Source: Fratercula arctica (taxonomy: Eukaryota > Chordata > Aves > Charadriiformes > Alcidae). From it: DNA of 64,000 bases. The notes beneath the pieces are model-generated. The model ran no database searches and was not told the origin of the DNA. It saw only the letters and a list, made by a program, of their open reading frames with translations. The position numbers and the translations under genes are program-made. This document shows, piece by piece, positions 38,888 through 51,813 of the stretch. The stretch is taken from assembly GCA_947846985.1 (NCBI GenBank), contig CANTUZ010000027.1, forward strand, positions 2,353,535 to 2,417,534, given 5' to 3'. How positions within the stretch are numbered: the stretch's first letter is position 1; the number at the start of each line of letters is the position of its first letter.

Positions 38888-41800
38888 GTGGTATTGAGGC
38901 TGAAGGCACCAGGAAAACCCGAAACCGAAAATCTGTGGGGCAATGCAAACGGTTTCCAGAGAGATTTAACAGAAGCCACAGTATGCCCTCGTGCCTTCTT
39001 GGGCTTGGCAGCAATGTCTAGACAACTGCTGTTTCGGAGGCCGTCCCTGGGGCGAGTGAGAAAGGGTGGTTTTGAGGCTGAAGGCACCAAGAAAGCGTGG
39101 AAATCCATGGTCTCTGGGCCAATCTAAGCAATTCCCAGAGAGCTTTAGAGCACTGCACAGTTTTCCCTCGTGGCTCCTTGGGTGTGGCAGCAATCTCCAG
39201 ACCTATGGTAATTATGGAGGCCGTCCCTGGGGCAAGTGAGTAAGGGTGGTTTTGAGGCTGAAGGCGCCAGGAAAGACCGGATCCCCAGGTCTGTGTGGCA
39301 ACCTAAGCGGTTCCCAGAGAGATTTGACAGAAGCCACAATTTTCCCTCGTGGCTCCTTGGGCGTGGCAGCAATCTCCAGACCTATGTTTACTTTGGAGGC
39401 CATCCCTGGGAGGAGTGAGAAGGGGCAGTTCTGAGGCTGAAGATGCCAGCAAAACCCGGAGCCCCAAGGTCTGTGTGGGAACCTAAGCGGTTCCCAGAGA
39501 GATTTAACAGAAGGCACAGTTTGCCCTCGTGGCTCCTTGGCCATGGCAGCAATCTCCAGACCTATGGTAATTATGGAGACCGTCCCTGGGGCGAGTGAGA
39601 AAGGGTAGTTCTGAGGCTGAAGGCGCTAGGAAAGGCCGAAGACCCAAGGTCTCTGGGGCAAGGCAAGCGGTTCCCAGAGAGCTTTCAAAGAAGCCACAGC
39701 TTTCCCTCATGGCTCCTTGGGCATGGCAGCAATCTCCAGACCTATGGTAATTATGGAGGCCGTCCATGGGGCGAGTGAGAAAGGGTGGTTTTGAGGCAAA
39801 AGGCAACGGGAAAACCCGAAACCGAAAATCTGTGGGGCAATGCAAACGGTTCCCAGAGAGATTTAACAGAAGCCACAGTATGCCCTCGTGCCTTCTTGGG
39901 CTTGGCAGCAATGTCGAGACAACTGGTGTTTCGGAGGCCGTCCATGGGGCGAGTGAGAAAGGGTGGTTTTGAGGAAAAAGGCACCAAGTAAGCGTGGAAA
40001 TCCACGGTCTCTGGGCCAATCTAAGCAATTCCCAGAGAGCTTTAGAGCAAGGCACAGTTTTTCCCTCGTGGCTCCTTGGGCGTGGCAGCAATCTCCAGAC
40101 CTATGTTTACTTTGGAGGCCGTCCCTGGGGCGAGTGAGAAAGGGTGGTTCTGAGGCTGAAGGCGCTAGGAAAGGCCGAAGACCCAAGGTCTCTGGGGCAA
40201 GGCAAGCGGTTCCCAGAGAGCTTTCAAAGAAGCCACAGCTTTCCCTCATGGCTCCTTGGGCATGGCAGCAATCTCCAGACCTATGGTAATTATGGAGGCC
40301 GTCCATGGGGCGAGTGAGAATGGGTGGTTTTGAGGCTGAAGGCGCCAGGAAAGACCGGATCCCCAGGTCTGTGTGGCAACATAAGCGGTTCCCAGAGAGA
40401 TTTAATAGAAGCCACAGTTTTCCCTCGTGGCTCCTTGGGCGTGGCAGCAATCTCCAGACCTATGTTTACTTTGGAGGCCGTCCCTGGGACGAGTGAGAAA
40501 GGGCAGTTCTGAGGCTGAAGATGCCAGCAAATCCCGGAGCCCCAAGGTCTGTGTGGCAACCTAAGCGGTTCCCAGAGAGATTTGACAGAAGCCACAGTTT
40601 GCCCTCGTGGCTCCTTGGGCGTGGCAGAAATCTCCACACCTATGGTACCTTTTGAGTCCATCCCTGGGGCGACAGAGAAAGGGTGGTATTGAGGCTGAAG
40701 GCACCAGGAAAACCTGAAACCGAAAATCTGTGGGGCAATGCAAACGGTTCCCAGAGAGATTTAACAGAAGCCACAGTATGCCCTCGTGCCTTCTTGGGCT
40801 TGGCAGCAATGTCTAGACAACTGCTGTTTCGGAGGCCGTCCCTGGGGCGAGTGAGAAAGGGTGGTTTTGAGGCAAAAGGCACCAAGAAAGCGTGGAAATC
40901 CACGGTCTCTGGGCCAATCTAAGCAGTTCCCAGAGAGCTTTAGAGCAAGCCACAGTTTTCCCTCGTGGCTCCTTGGGCGGGGCAGCAATCTCCAGACCTA
41001 TGTTTACTTTGGAGGCCATCCCTGGGAGGACTGAGAAAGGGCAGTTCTGAGGCTGAAGATGCCAGCAAATCCCGGAGCCCCAAGGTCTGTGTGGCAACCT
41101 AAGCGGTTCCCAGAGAGATTTGACAGAAGCCACAGTTTTCCCTCGTGGCTCCTTGGGCGTGGCAGCAATCTCCAGACCTATGTTTACTTTGGAGTCCGTC
41201 CCTGGGGCGAGTGAGAAAGGGCAGTTCTGAGGCTGAAGATGCCAGGAAAGACCGGATCCCCAGGTCTGTGTTTCAAACTAAGCGGTTCCCAGAGAGATTT
41301 AACAGAAGCCAGAGTTTTCCCTCGTGGCTTCTTGGGCGTGGTAGCAATCTCCAGACCTATGTTTACTTTGGAGTCCGACCCTGGGACGAGTGAGAAAGGG
41401 TGGTTCTGAGGTTGAAGGCGCTAGGAAAGGCCGAAGACCCAAGGTCTCTGGGGCAAGGCAAGCGGTTCCCAGAGAGCTTTCAAAGAAGCCACAGCTTTCC
41501 CTCATGGCTCCTTGGGCATGGCAGCAATCTCCAGACCTATGGTAATTATGGAGGCCGTCCATGGGGCGAGTGAGAAAGGGTGGTTTTGAGGCTGAAGGCG
41601 CCAAGAAAGCGTGGAAATCCACGGTCTCTGGGCCAATCTAAGCAGTTCCCAGAGAGCTTTAGAGCAAGCCACAGTTTTCCCTCGTGGCTCCTTGGGCGTG
41701 GCAGCAATCTCCAGACCTATGTTTACTTTGGAGGCCATCCCTGGGAGGAGTGAGAAAGGGCAGTTCTGAGGCTGAAGATGCCAGCAAATCCCGGAGCCCC

Positions 41801-42119
41801 AAGGTCTGTGTGGCAACCTAAGCAGTTCCCAGAGAGATTTAACAGAAGCCACAGTTTGCCCTCGTGGCTCCTTGGGTGTGGCAGCAATCTCCAGACCTAT
41901 GGTACCTTTTGAGTCCATCCCTGGGGCGAGTGAGAAAGGGTGGTTCTGAGGCTGAAGGCGCCAGGAAAGCCCGGATCACCAAGCTCTATGGGGCAACCGA
42001 CGTGTTTCCCAGAGAGATTAAACAGAAGCCACAGCTTGCCCTCTTGCCTCCTTGAGCGTAGCAGAAATCTCCAGACCTATCTTAGCTTTGGAGTCCGACC
42101 CTGGGACGAGTGAGAAAGG
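38888..42119 (+). repeat. HOR-2 copy 3 (3232 bp)
   Basis: T-type monomers at 38888, 39785 and 40683 and the L-type at 41975 reproduce the layout of copy 1. One private single-base insertion (TTTTTCCC near 40058) offsets the second module by one base. Confidence 0.9.
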
Positions 42120-45100
42120 GTGGTATTGAGGCTGAAGGCACCAGGAAAACCCGAAACCGAAAATCTGTGGGGCAATGCAAACGGTTCCCAGAGAGATTTA
42201 ACAGAAGCCACAGTATGCCCTCGTGCCTTCTTGGGCTTGGCAGCAATGTCTAGACAACTGCTGTTTCGGAGGCCGTCCCTGGGGCGAGTGAGAAAGGGTG
42301 GTTTTGAGGCTGAAGGCACCAAGAAAGCGTGGAAATCCATGGTCTCTGGGCCAATCTAAGCAATTCCCAGAGAGCTTTAGAGCACTGCACAGTTTTCCCT
42401 CGTGGCTCCTTGGGCGTGGCAGCAATCTCCAGACCTATGGTAATTTTGGAGGCCGTCCCTGGGGCGAGTGAGAAAGGGTGGTTTTGAGGCTGAAGGCGCC
42501 AGGAAAGACCGGATCCCCAGGTCTGTGTGGCAACCTAAGCGGTTCCCAGAGAGATTAAAGAGAAGCCACAATTTTTCCTTGTGGCTCCTTGGGCGTGGCA
42601 GCAATCTCCAGACCTATGTTTACTTTGGAGGCCATCCCTGGGAGGAGTGAGAAGGGGCAGTTCTGAGGCTGAAGATGCCAGCAAAACCCGGAGCCCCAAG
42701 GTCTGTGTGGGAACCTAAGCGGTTCCCAGAGAGATTTAACAGAAGGCACAGTTTGCCCTCGTGGCTCCTTGGCCATGGCAGCAATCTCCAGACCTATGGT
42801 AATTATGGAGACCGTCCATGGGGCGAGTGAGAAAGGGTGGTTTTGAGGCTGAAGGCGCTAGGAAAGGCCGAAGACCCAAGGTCTCTGGGGCAATGCAAGC
42901 GGTTCCCAGAGAGCTTTCAAAGAAGCCACAGCTTTCCCTCATGGCTCCTTGGGCATGGCAGCAATCTCCAGACCTATGGTAATTATGGAGGCCGTCCATG
43001 GGGCGAGTGAGAAAGGGTGGTTTTGAGGCAAAAGGCAACGGGAAAACCCGAAACCGAAAATCTGTGGGGCAATGCAAACGGTTCCCAGAGAGATTTAACA
43101 GAAGCCACAGTATGCCCTCGTGCCTTCTTGGGCTTGGCAGCAATGTCGAGACAACTGGTGTTTCGGAGGCCGTCCATGGGGCGAGTGAGAAAGGGTGGTT
43201 TTGAGGAAAAAGGCACCAAGTAAGCGTGGAAATCCACGGTCTCTGGGCCAATCTAAGCAGTTCCCAGAGAGCTTTAGAGCAAGGCACAGTTTTCCCTCGT
43301 GGCTCCTTGGGCGTGGCAGCAATCTCCAGACCTATGTTTACTTTGGAGGCCGTCCCTGGGGCGAGTGAGAAAGGGTGGTTCTGAGGCTGAAGGCGCTAGG
43401 AAAGGCCGAAGACCCAAGGTCTCTGGGGCAAGGCAAGCGGTTCCCAGAGAGCTTTCAAAGAAGCCACAGCTTTCCCTCATGGCTCCTTGGGCATGGCAGC
43501 AATCTCCAGACCTATGGTAATTATGGAGGCCGTCCATGGGGCGAGTGAGAAAGGGTGGTTTTGAGGCTGAAGGCGCCAGGAAAGACCGGATCCCCAGGTC
43601 TGTGTGGCAACATAAGCGGTTCCCAGAGAGATTTAATAGAAGCCACAGTTTTCCCTCGTGGCTCCTTGGGCGTGGCAGCAATCTCCAGACCTATGTTTAC
43701 TTTGGAGGCCGTCCCTGGGACGAGTGAGAAAGGGCAGTTCTGAGGCTGAAGATGCCAGCAAATCCCGGAGCCCCAAGGTCTGTGTGGCAACCTAAGCGGT
43801 TCCCAGAGAGATTTGACAGAAGCCACAGTTTGCCCTCGTGGCTCCTTGGGCGTGGCAGAAATCTCCACACCTATGGTACCTTTTGAGTCCATCCCTGGGG
43901 CGACAGAGAAAGTGTGGTATTGAGGCTGAAGGCACCAGGAAAACCTGAAACCGAAAATCTGTGGGGCAATGCAAACGGTTCCCAGAGAGATTTAACAGAA
44001 GCCACAGTATGCCCTCGTGCCTTCTTGGGCTTGGCAGCAATGTCTAGACAACTGCTGTTTCGGAGGCCGTCCCTGGGGCGAGTGAGAAAGGGTGGTTTTG
44101 AGGCAAAAGGCACCAAGAAAGCGTGGAAATCCACGGTCTCTGGGCCAATCTAAGCAGTTCCCAGAGAGCTTTAGAGCAAGCCACAGTTTTCCCTCGTGGC
44201 TCCTTGGGCGGGGCAGCAATCTCCAGACCTATGTTTACTTTGGAGGCCATCCCTGGGAGGACTGAGAAAGGGCAGTTCTGAGGCTGAAGATGCCAGCAAA
44301 TCCCGGAGCCCCAAGGTCTGTGTGGGAACCTAAGCGGTTCCCAGAGAGATTTAATAGAAGCCACAGTTTTCCCTCGTGGCTCCTTGGGCGTGGCAGCAAT
44401 CTCCAGACCTATGTTTACTTTGGAGTCCGTCCCTGCGGCGAGTGAGAAAGGGCAGTTCTGAGGCTGAAGATGCCAGGAAAGACCGGATCCCCAGGTCTGT
44501 GTTTCAAACTAAGCGATTCCCAGAGAGATTTAACAGAAGCCAGAGTTTTCCCTCGTGGCTTCTTGGGTGTGGTAGTAATCTCCAGACCTATGGTAATTAT
44601 GGAGGCCGTCCATGGGGCGAGTGAGAAAGGGTGGTTTTGAGGCTGAAGGCGCCAAGAAAGCTTGGAAATCCACGGTCTCTGGGCCAATCTAAGCAGTTCC
44701 CAGAGAGCTTTAGAGCAAGCCACAGTTTTCCCTCGTGGCTCCTTGGGTGGGGCAGCAATCTCCAGACCTATGTTTACTTTGGAGGCCATCCCTGGGAGGA
44801 GTGAGAAAGGGCAGTTCTGAGGCTGAAGATGCCAGCAAATCCCAGAGCCCCAAGGTCTGTGTGGCAACCTAAGCGGTTCCCAGAGAGATTTAACAGAAGC
44901 CACAGTTTGCCCTCGTGGCTCCTTGGGTGTGGCAGCAATCTCCAGACCTATGGTACCTTTTGAGTCCATCCCTGGGGCGAGTGAGAAAGGGTGGTTCTGA
45001 GGCTGAAGGCGCCAGGAAAGCCCGGATCACCAAGCTCTATGGGGCAACCGACGTGTTTCCAGAGAGATTAAACAGAAGCCACAGCTTGCCCTCTTGCCTC

Positions 45101-45169
45101 CTTGAGCGTAGCAGAAATCTCCAGACCTATCTTAGCTTTGGAGTCCGACCCTGGGACGAGTGAGAAAGG
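42120..45169 (+). repeat. HOR-2 copy 4, one monomer short (3050 bp)
   Basis: T-type monomers at 42120, 43017 and 43914 are followed by a third block of only 1256 bp instead of 1438, so this block has seven monomers. The loss falls near 44600, where an F-type monomer is followed directly by a K-type and the intervening R-type is missing. Confidence 0.88.
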
Positions 45170-48100
45170 GTGGTATTGAGGCTGAAGGCGCCAGGAAAAC
45201 CCGAAACCGAAAATCTGTGGGGCAATGCAAACGGTACACAGAGAGATTTAACAGAAGCCACAGTATGCCCTCGTGCCTTCTTGGCCTTGGCAGCAACGCC
45301 GAGACAATTGCTGTTTCAGAGGTCGTCCCTGGGGCGAGTGAGAAAGGGTGGTTTTGAGGCTGAAGGCACCAAGAAAGCGTGGAAATCCATGGTCTCTGGG
45401 CCAATCTAAGCAATTCCCAGAGAGCTTTAGAGCACTGCACAGTTTTCCCTCGTGGCTCCTTGGGTGTGGCAGCAATCTCCAGACCTATGGTAATTATGGA
45501 GGCCGTCCCTGGGGCAAGTGAGTAAGGGTGGTTTTGAGGCTGAAGGCGCCAGGAAAGACCGGATCCCCAGGTCTGTGTGGCAACCTAAGCGGTTCCCAGA
45601 GAGATTTGACAGAAGCCACAATTTTCCCTCGTGGCTCCTTGGGCGTGGCAGCAATCTCCAGACCTATGTTTACTTTGGAGGCCATCCCTGGGAGGAGTGA
45701 GAAGGGGCAGTTCTGAGGCTGAAGATGCCAGCAAAACCCGGAGCCCCAAGGTCTGTGTGGGAACCTAAGCGGTTCCCAGAGAGATTTAACAGAAGGCACA
45801 GTTTGCCCTCGTGGCTCCTTGGCCATGGCAGCAATCTCCAGACCTATGGTAATTATGGAGACCGTCCCTGGGGCGAGTGAGAAAGGGTAGTTCTGAGGCT
45901 GAAGGCGCTAGGAAAGGCCGAAGACCCAAGGTCTCTGGGGCAATGCAAGCGGTTCCCAGAGAGCTTTCAAAGAAGCCACAGCTTTCCCTCATGGCTCCTT
46001 GGGCATGGCAGCAATCTCCAGACCTATGGTAATTATGGAGGCCGTCCATGGGGCGAGTGAGAAAGGGTGGTTTTGAGGCAAAAGGCACCGGGAAAACCCG
46101 AAACCGAAAATCTGTGGGGCAATGCAAACGGTTCCCAGAGAGATTTAACAGAAGCCACAGTATGCCCTCGTGCCTTCTTGGGCTTGGCAGCAATGTCGAG
46201 ACAACTGGTGTTTCGGAGGCCGTCCATGGGGCGAGTGAGAAAGGGTGGTTTTGAGGAAAAAGGCACCAAGTAAGCGTGGAAATCCACGGTCTCTGGGCCA
46301 ATCTAAGCAATTCCCAGAGAGCTTTAGAGCAAGGCACAGTTTTCCCTCGTGGCTCCTTGGGCGTGGCAGCAATCTCCAGACCTATGTTTACTTTGGAGGC
46401 CGTCCCTGGGGCGAGTGAGAAAGGGTGGTTCTGAGGCTGAAGGCGCTAGGAAAGGCCGAAGACCCAAGGTCTCTGGGGCAAGGCAAGCGGTTCCCAGAGA
46501 GCTTTCAAAGAAGCCACAGCTTTCCCTCATGGCTCCTTGGGCATGGAAGCAATCTTCAGACCTATGGTAATTATGGAGGCCGTCCATGGGGCGAGTGAGA
46601 AAGGGTGGGTTTGAGGCTGAAGGCGCCAAGAAAGCGTGGAAATCCACTGTCTCTGGGCCAATCTAAGCAGTTCCCAGAGAGCTTTAGAGCAAGCCACAGT
46701 TTTCCCTCGTAGCTCCTTGGGCGTGGCAGCAATCTCCAGACCTATGTTTACTTTGGAGGCCGTCCCTGGGGCGAGTGAGAAAGGGCAGTTCTGAGGCTGA
46801 AGATGCCAGGAAAGACCGGATCCCCAGGTCTGTGTTTCAAACTAAGCCGTTCCCAGAGAGATTTAACAGAAGCCAGAGTTTTCCCTCGTGGCTTCTTGGG
46901 CGTGGTAGCAATCTCCAGACCTATGGTAATTATGGAGGCCGTCCATGGGGCGAGTGAGAAAGGGTGGGTTTGAGGCTGAAGGCGCCAAGAAAGCGTGGAA
47001 ATCCACGGTCTCTGGGCCAATCTAAGCAGTTCCCAGAGAGCTTTAGAGCAAGCCACAGTTTTCCCTCCTGGCTCCTTGAGCGTGGCAGCAATCTCCAGAC
47101 CTATGTTTACTTTGCAGGCCGTTCCTGGGGCGAGTGAGAAAGGGCAGTTCTGAGGCTGAAGATACCAGCAAATCCCGGAGCCCCAAGGTCTGTGTGGCAA
47201 CCTAAGCGGTTCCCAGAGAGATTTAACTGAAGCCACAGTTTGCCCTCGTGCCTCCTTGGGCGTGGCAGCAATCTCCAGACCTATGGTAATTATGGAGGCC
47301 GTCCCTGGGGTGAGTGAGAAAGGGTGGTTTTGAGGCTGAAGGCGCCAAGATAGCGTGGAAATCCACGGTCTCTGGGCCAATCTAAGCTGTTTCCAGAGAG
47401 ATTTAGAGCAAACCACAGTTTTCCCTCCTGGCTCCTTGGGCGTGGCAGCAATCTCCAGACCTATGTTTACTTTGGAGGCCGTCCCTGGGGCGAGTGAGAA
47501 AGGGCAGTTCTGAGGCTGAAGATGCCAGCAAATCCCGGAGCCCCAAGGTCTGTGTGGCAACCTAAGCGGTTCCCCGAGAGATTTAACAGAAGCCACAGTT
47601 TGCCCTCGTGGCTTCTTGGGCGTGGTAGCAATCTCCAGAGCTATGGTAATTTTGGAGGCCGTCCATGGGGCGAGTGAGAAAGGGTGGTTTTGAGGCTGAA
47701 GGCGTCAAGATAGCGTGGAAATCCACGGTCTCTGGGCCAATCTAAGCAGTTCCCAGAGAGCTTTAGAGCAAGCCACAGTTTGCTCTCGTGGCTCCTTGGG
47801 CGTGGCAGCAATCTCCAGGCCTATGGTAATTTTGGAGGCCGTCCCTGGAGCGAGTGAGAAAGGGTGGTTCTGAGGCTGAAGGCGCTAGGAAAGGCCGAAG
47901 ACCCAAGGTCTCTGGGGCGATGCAAGCGGTTCCCAGAGAGGTTTCAAAGAAGCCACAGCTTTCCCTCATGGCTCCTTGGGCATGGCAGCAATCTCCAGAC
48001 CTATGGTAATTATGGAGGCCGTCCCTGGGGCGAGTGAGAAAGGGTGGTTTTGAGGCTGAAGGCGCCAGGAAAGCCCGGATCCCCAGGTCTGTGTGGCAAC

Positions 48101-51100
48101 CTAAGCGGTTCCCAGAGAGATTTAACAGAAGCCACAGTTTTCCCTCGTGGCTCCTTGGGCGTGGCAGCAATCTCCAGACCTATGGTAATTATGGAGGCCG
48201 TCCATGGAGCGAGTGAGAAAGGGTGGTTTTGAGGCTGAAGGCGCCAAGAAAGCGTGGAAATCCACGGTCTCTGGGCGAATCTAAGCAGTTGCCAGAGAGC
48301 TTTAGAGCAAGCCACAGTTTTCCCTCGTGGCTCCTTGGGCGTGGCAGCAATCTCAAGACCTATGTTTACTTTGGAGGCCGTCCCTGGGGCGAGTGAGAAA
48401 GGGCAGTTCTGAGGCTGAAGATGCCAGGAAAGACCGGATCCCCAGGTCTGTGTTTCAAACTAAGCCGTTCCCAGAGAGCTTTCAAAGAAGCCACAGCTTT
48501 CCCTCATGGCTCCTTGGGCATGGCAGCAATCTCCAGAACTATGGTAATTATGGAGGCCGTCCATGGGGCGAGTGAGAAAGGGTGGTATTGAGGCTGAAGG
48601 CGCCAAGAAAGCGTGGAAATCCACGGTCTCTGGGCCAATCTAAGCAGTTGCCAGAGAGCTTTAGAGCAAGCCACAGTTTGCCCTCGTGGCTCCTTGGGCG
48701 TGGCAGCAATCTCCAGACCTATGGTAATTATGGAGGCCGTCCATGGGGCGAGTGAGAAAGGGTGGTATTGAGGCTGAAGGCGCCAGGAAAACCCGAAACC
48801 GAAAATCTGTGGGGTAATGCAAACGGTTCCCAGAGAGATTTAACAGAAGCCACAGTATGCCCTCGTGCCTTCTTGGTCTTGGCATCAATGTCGAGACAAC
48901 TGCTGTTTCGGAGGCCGTCCCTGGGGCTATTGAGAAAGGGTGGTTCTGAGGCTGAAGATGCCAGTAAATCCCGGGGCCCCAAGGTCTGTGTGGCAACCTA
49001 AGCGGTTCCCACAGAGATTTAACAGAAGCCAGAGTTTTCCCTCGTGGCTCCTTGGGCGTGGCAGCAATCTCCAGACCTATGTTTAATTCGGAGGCCATCC
49101 CTGGGGCGAGTGAGAAAGGGCAGTTCTGAGGCTGAAGATGCCAGCAAATCCCGGAGCCCCAAGGTCTGTGTGGCAACCTAAGCGGTTCCCAGAGAGATTT
49201 AACAGAAGCCACAGTTTGCCCTCGTGGCTCCTTGGGCGTGGCAGCAATCTCCAGGCCTATGGTGATTTTGGAGGCCGTCCCTGGAGCGAGTGAGAAAGGG
49301 CAGTTCTGAGGCTGAAGATGCCAGAAAATCCCGGAGCCCCAAGGTCTGTGTGGCAACCTAAGCGGTTCCCAGAGAGATTTAACAGAAGCCAGAGTTTTCC
49401 CTCATGGCTCCTTGGGCATGGCAGCAATCTCCAGACCTATGGTAATTATGGAGGCCGTCCCTGGGGCGAGTGAGAAAGGGTGGTTTTGAGGCTGAAGGCG
49501 CCAGGAAAGCCGGATCCCCAGGTCTGTGTGGCAACCTAAGCGGTTCCCAGAGAGATTTAACAGAAGCCACAGTTTTCCCTCGTGGCTTCTTGGGTGTGGC
49601 AGCAACCTGTAGACCTATGGTACCTTTTGAGTCCATCCCTGGGTCGAATGAGAAAGGGTGGTTTTGAGGCTGAAGGTTCCAGCAAATCCCGGAGCCCCAA
49701 GGTCTGTGTGGCAACCTAAGTGTTTCCCAGAGAGATTTAACAGAAGCCACACTGTGTCCTCGTGGCTCCTTGGGCGTGGCAGCAATCTCCAGACGTATGC
49801 TAATTTTAGAGGCCGTCCCTGGGGCGAGAGAGAAAGGGTGGTTTTGAGGCTGAAGGCGCCAGGAAAGACCGGATCCCCAGGTCTGTGTGGCAACATAAGC
49901 GGTTCCCAGAGAGATTTAATAGAAGCCACAGTTTTCCCTCGTGGCTCCTTGGGCGTGGCAGCAATCTCCAGACCTATGTTTACTTTGGAGGCCGTCCCTG
50001 GGACGAGTGAGAAAGGGCAGTTCTGAGGCTGAAGATGCCAGCAAATCCCGGAGCCCCAAGGTCTGTGTGGCAACCTAAGCGGTTCCCAGAGAGATTTGAC
50101 AGAAGCCACAGTTTGCCCTCGTGGCTCCTTGGGCGTGGCAGAAATCTCCAGACCTATGGTACCTTTTGAGTCCATCCCTGGGGCGACAGAGAAAGGGTGG
50201 TATTGAGGCTGAAGGCACCAGGAAAACCTGAAACCGAAAATCTGTGGGGCAATGCAAACGGTTCCCAGAGAGATTTAACAGAAGCCACAGTATGCCCTCG
50301 TGCCTTCTTGGGCTTGGCAGCAATGTCTAGACAACTGCTGTTTCGGAGGCCGTCCCTGGGGCGAGTGAGAAAGGGTGGTTTTGAGGCAAAAGGCACCAAG
50401 AAAGCGTGGAAATCCACAGTCTCTGGGCCAATCTAAGCAGTTCCCAGAGAGCTTTAGAGCAAGCCACAGTTTTCCCTCGTGGCTCCTTGGGCGGGGCAGC
50501 AATCTCCAGACCTATGTTTACTTTGGAGGCCATCCCTGGGAGGAGTGAGAAAGGGCAGTTCTGAGGCTGAAGATGACAGCAAATCCCGGAGCCCCAAGGT
50601 CTGTGTGGCAACCTAAGCGGTTCCCAGAGAGATTTGACAGAAGCCACAGTTTTCCCTCGTGGCTCCTTGGGCGTGGCAGCAATCTCCAGACCTATGTTTA
50701 CTTTGGAGTCCGTCCCTGGGGCGAGTGAGAAAGGGCAGTTCTGAGGCTGAAGATGCCAGGAAAGACCGGATCCCCAGGTCTGTGTTTCAAACTAAGCGGT
50801 TCCCAGAGAGATTTAACAGAAGCCAGAGCTTTCCCTCGTGGCTTCTTGGGCGTGGTAGCAATCTCCAGACCTATGGTAATTATGGAGGCCGTCCATGGGG
50901 CGAGTGAGAAAGGGTGGTTTTGAGGCTGAAGGCGCCAAGAAAGCGTGGAAATCCACGGTCTCTGGGCCAATCTAAGCAGTTCCCAGAGAGCTTTAGAGCA
51001 AGCCACAGTTTTCCCTCGTGGCTCCTTGGGCGTGGCAGCAATCTCCAGACCTATGTTTACTTTGGAGACCGTCCCTGGGGCGAGTGAGAAAGGGTGGTTC

Positions 51101-51813
51101 TGAGGTTGAAGGCGCTAGGAAAGGCCGAAGACCCAAGGTCTCTGGGGCAAGGCAAGCGGTTCCCAGAGAGCTTTCAAAGAAGCCACAGCTTTCCCTCATG
51201 GCTCCTTGGGCATGGCAGCAATCTCCAGACCTATGGTAATTATGGAGGCCGTCCATGGGGCGAGTGAGAAAGGGTGGTTTTGAGGCTGAAGGCGCCAAGA
51301 AAGCGTGGAAATCCACGGTCTCTGGGCCAATCTAAGCAGTTCCCAGAGAGCTTTAGAGCAAGCCACAGTTTTCCCTCGTGGCTCCTTGGGTGGGGCAGCA
51401 ATCTCCAGACCTATGTTTACTTTGGAGGCCGTTCCTGGGGCGAGTGAGAAAGGGCAGTTCTGAGGCTGAAGATGCCAGCAAATCCCAGAGCCCCAAGGTC
51501 TGTGTGGCAACCTAAGCGGTTCCCAGAGAGATTTAACAGAAGCCACAGTTTGCCCTCGTGGCTCCTTGGGTGTGGCAGCAATCTCCAGACCTATGGTACC
51601 TTTTGAGTCCATCCCTGGGGCGAGTGAGAAAGGGTGGTTCTGAGGCTGAAGGCGCCAGGAAAGCCCGGATCACCAAGCTCTATGGGGCAACCGACGTGTT
51701 TCCCAGAGAGATTAAACAGAAGCCACAGCTTGCCCTCTTGCCTCCTTGAGCGTAGCAGAAATCTCCAGACCTATCTTAGCTTTGGAGTCCGACCCTGGGA
51801 CGAGTGAGAAAGG
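45170..51813 (+). repeat. HOR-2 copy 5, interrupted by a foreign satellite block
   Basis: The first module (45170-46066) is normal. At about 46570 the order switches to irregular monomers like those near 16400-18300 (shared variant CTCGTAGCTCCTTGG) and returns to HOR-2 order near 49810. The last block (50197-51813) has nine monomers instead of eight. Total length is 6644 bp. Confidence 0.8.
46570..49810 (+). repeat. Irregular satellite block inside HOR-2
   Basis: The block has private variants such as GATACCAGCAAATCC (47161), GTTTAATTCGGAGGCC (49081) and GGGGCTATTGAGAAAGG (48925). It is found a second time at about 56630-59910. It resembles the diverged segment at 11150-18510 more than the HOR-2 copies around it. 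Confidence 0.75.
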
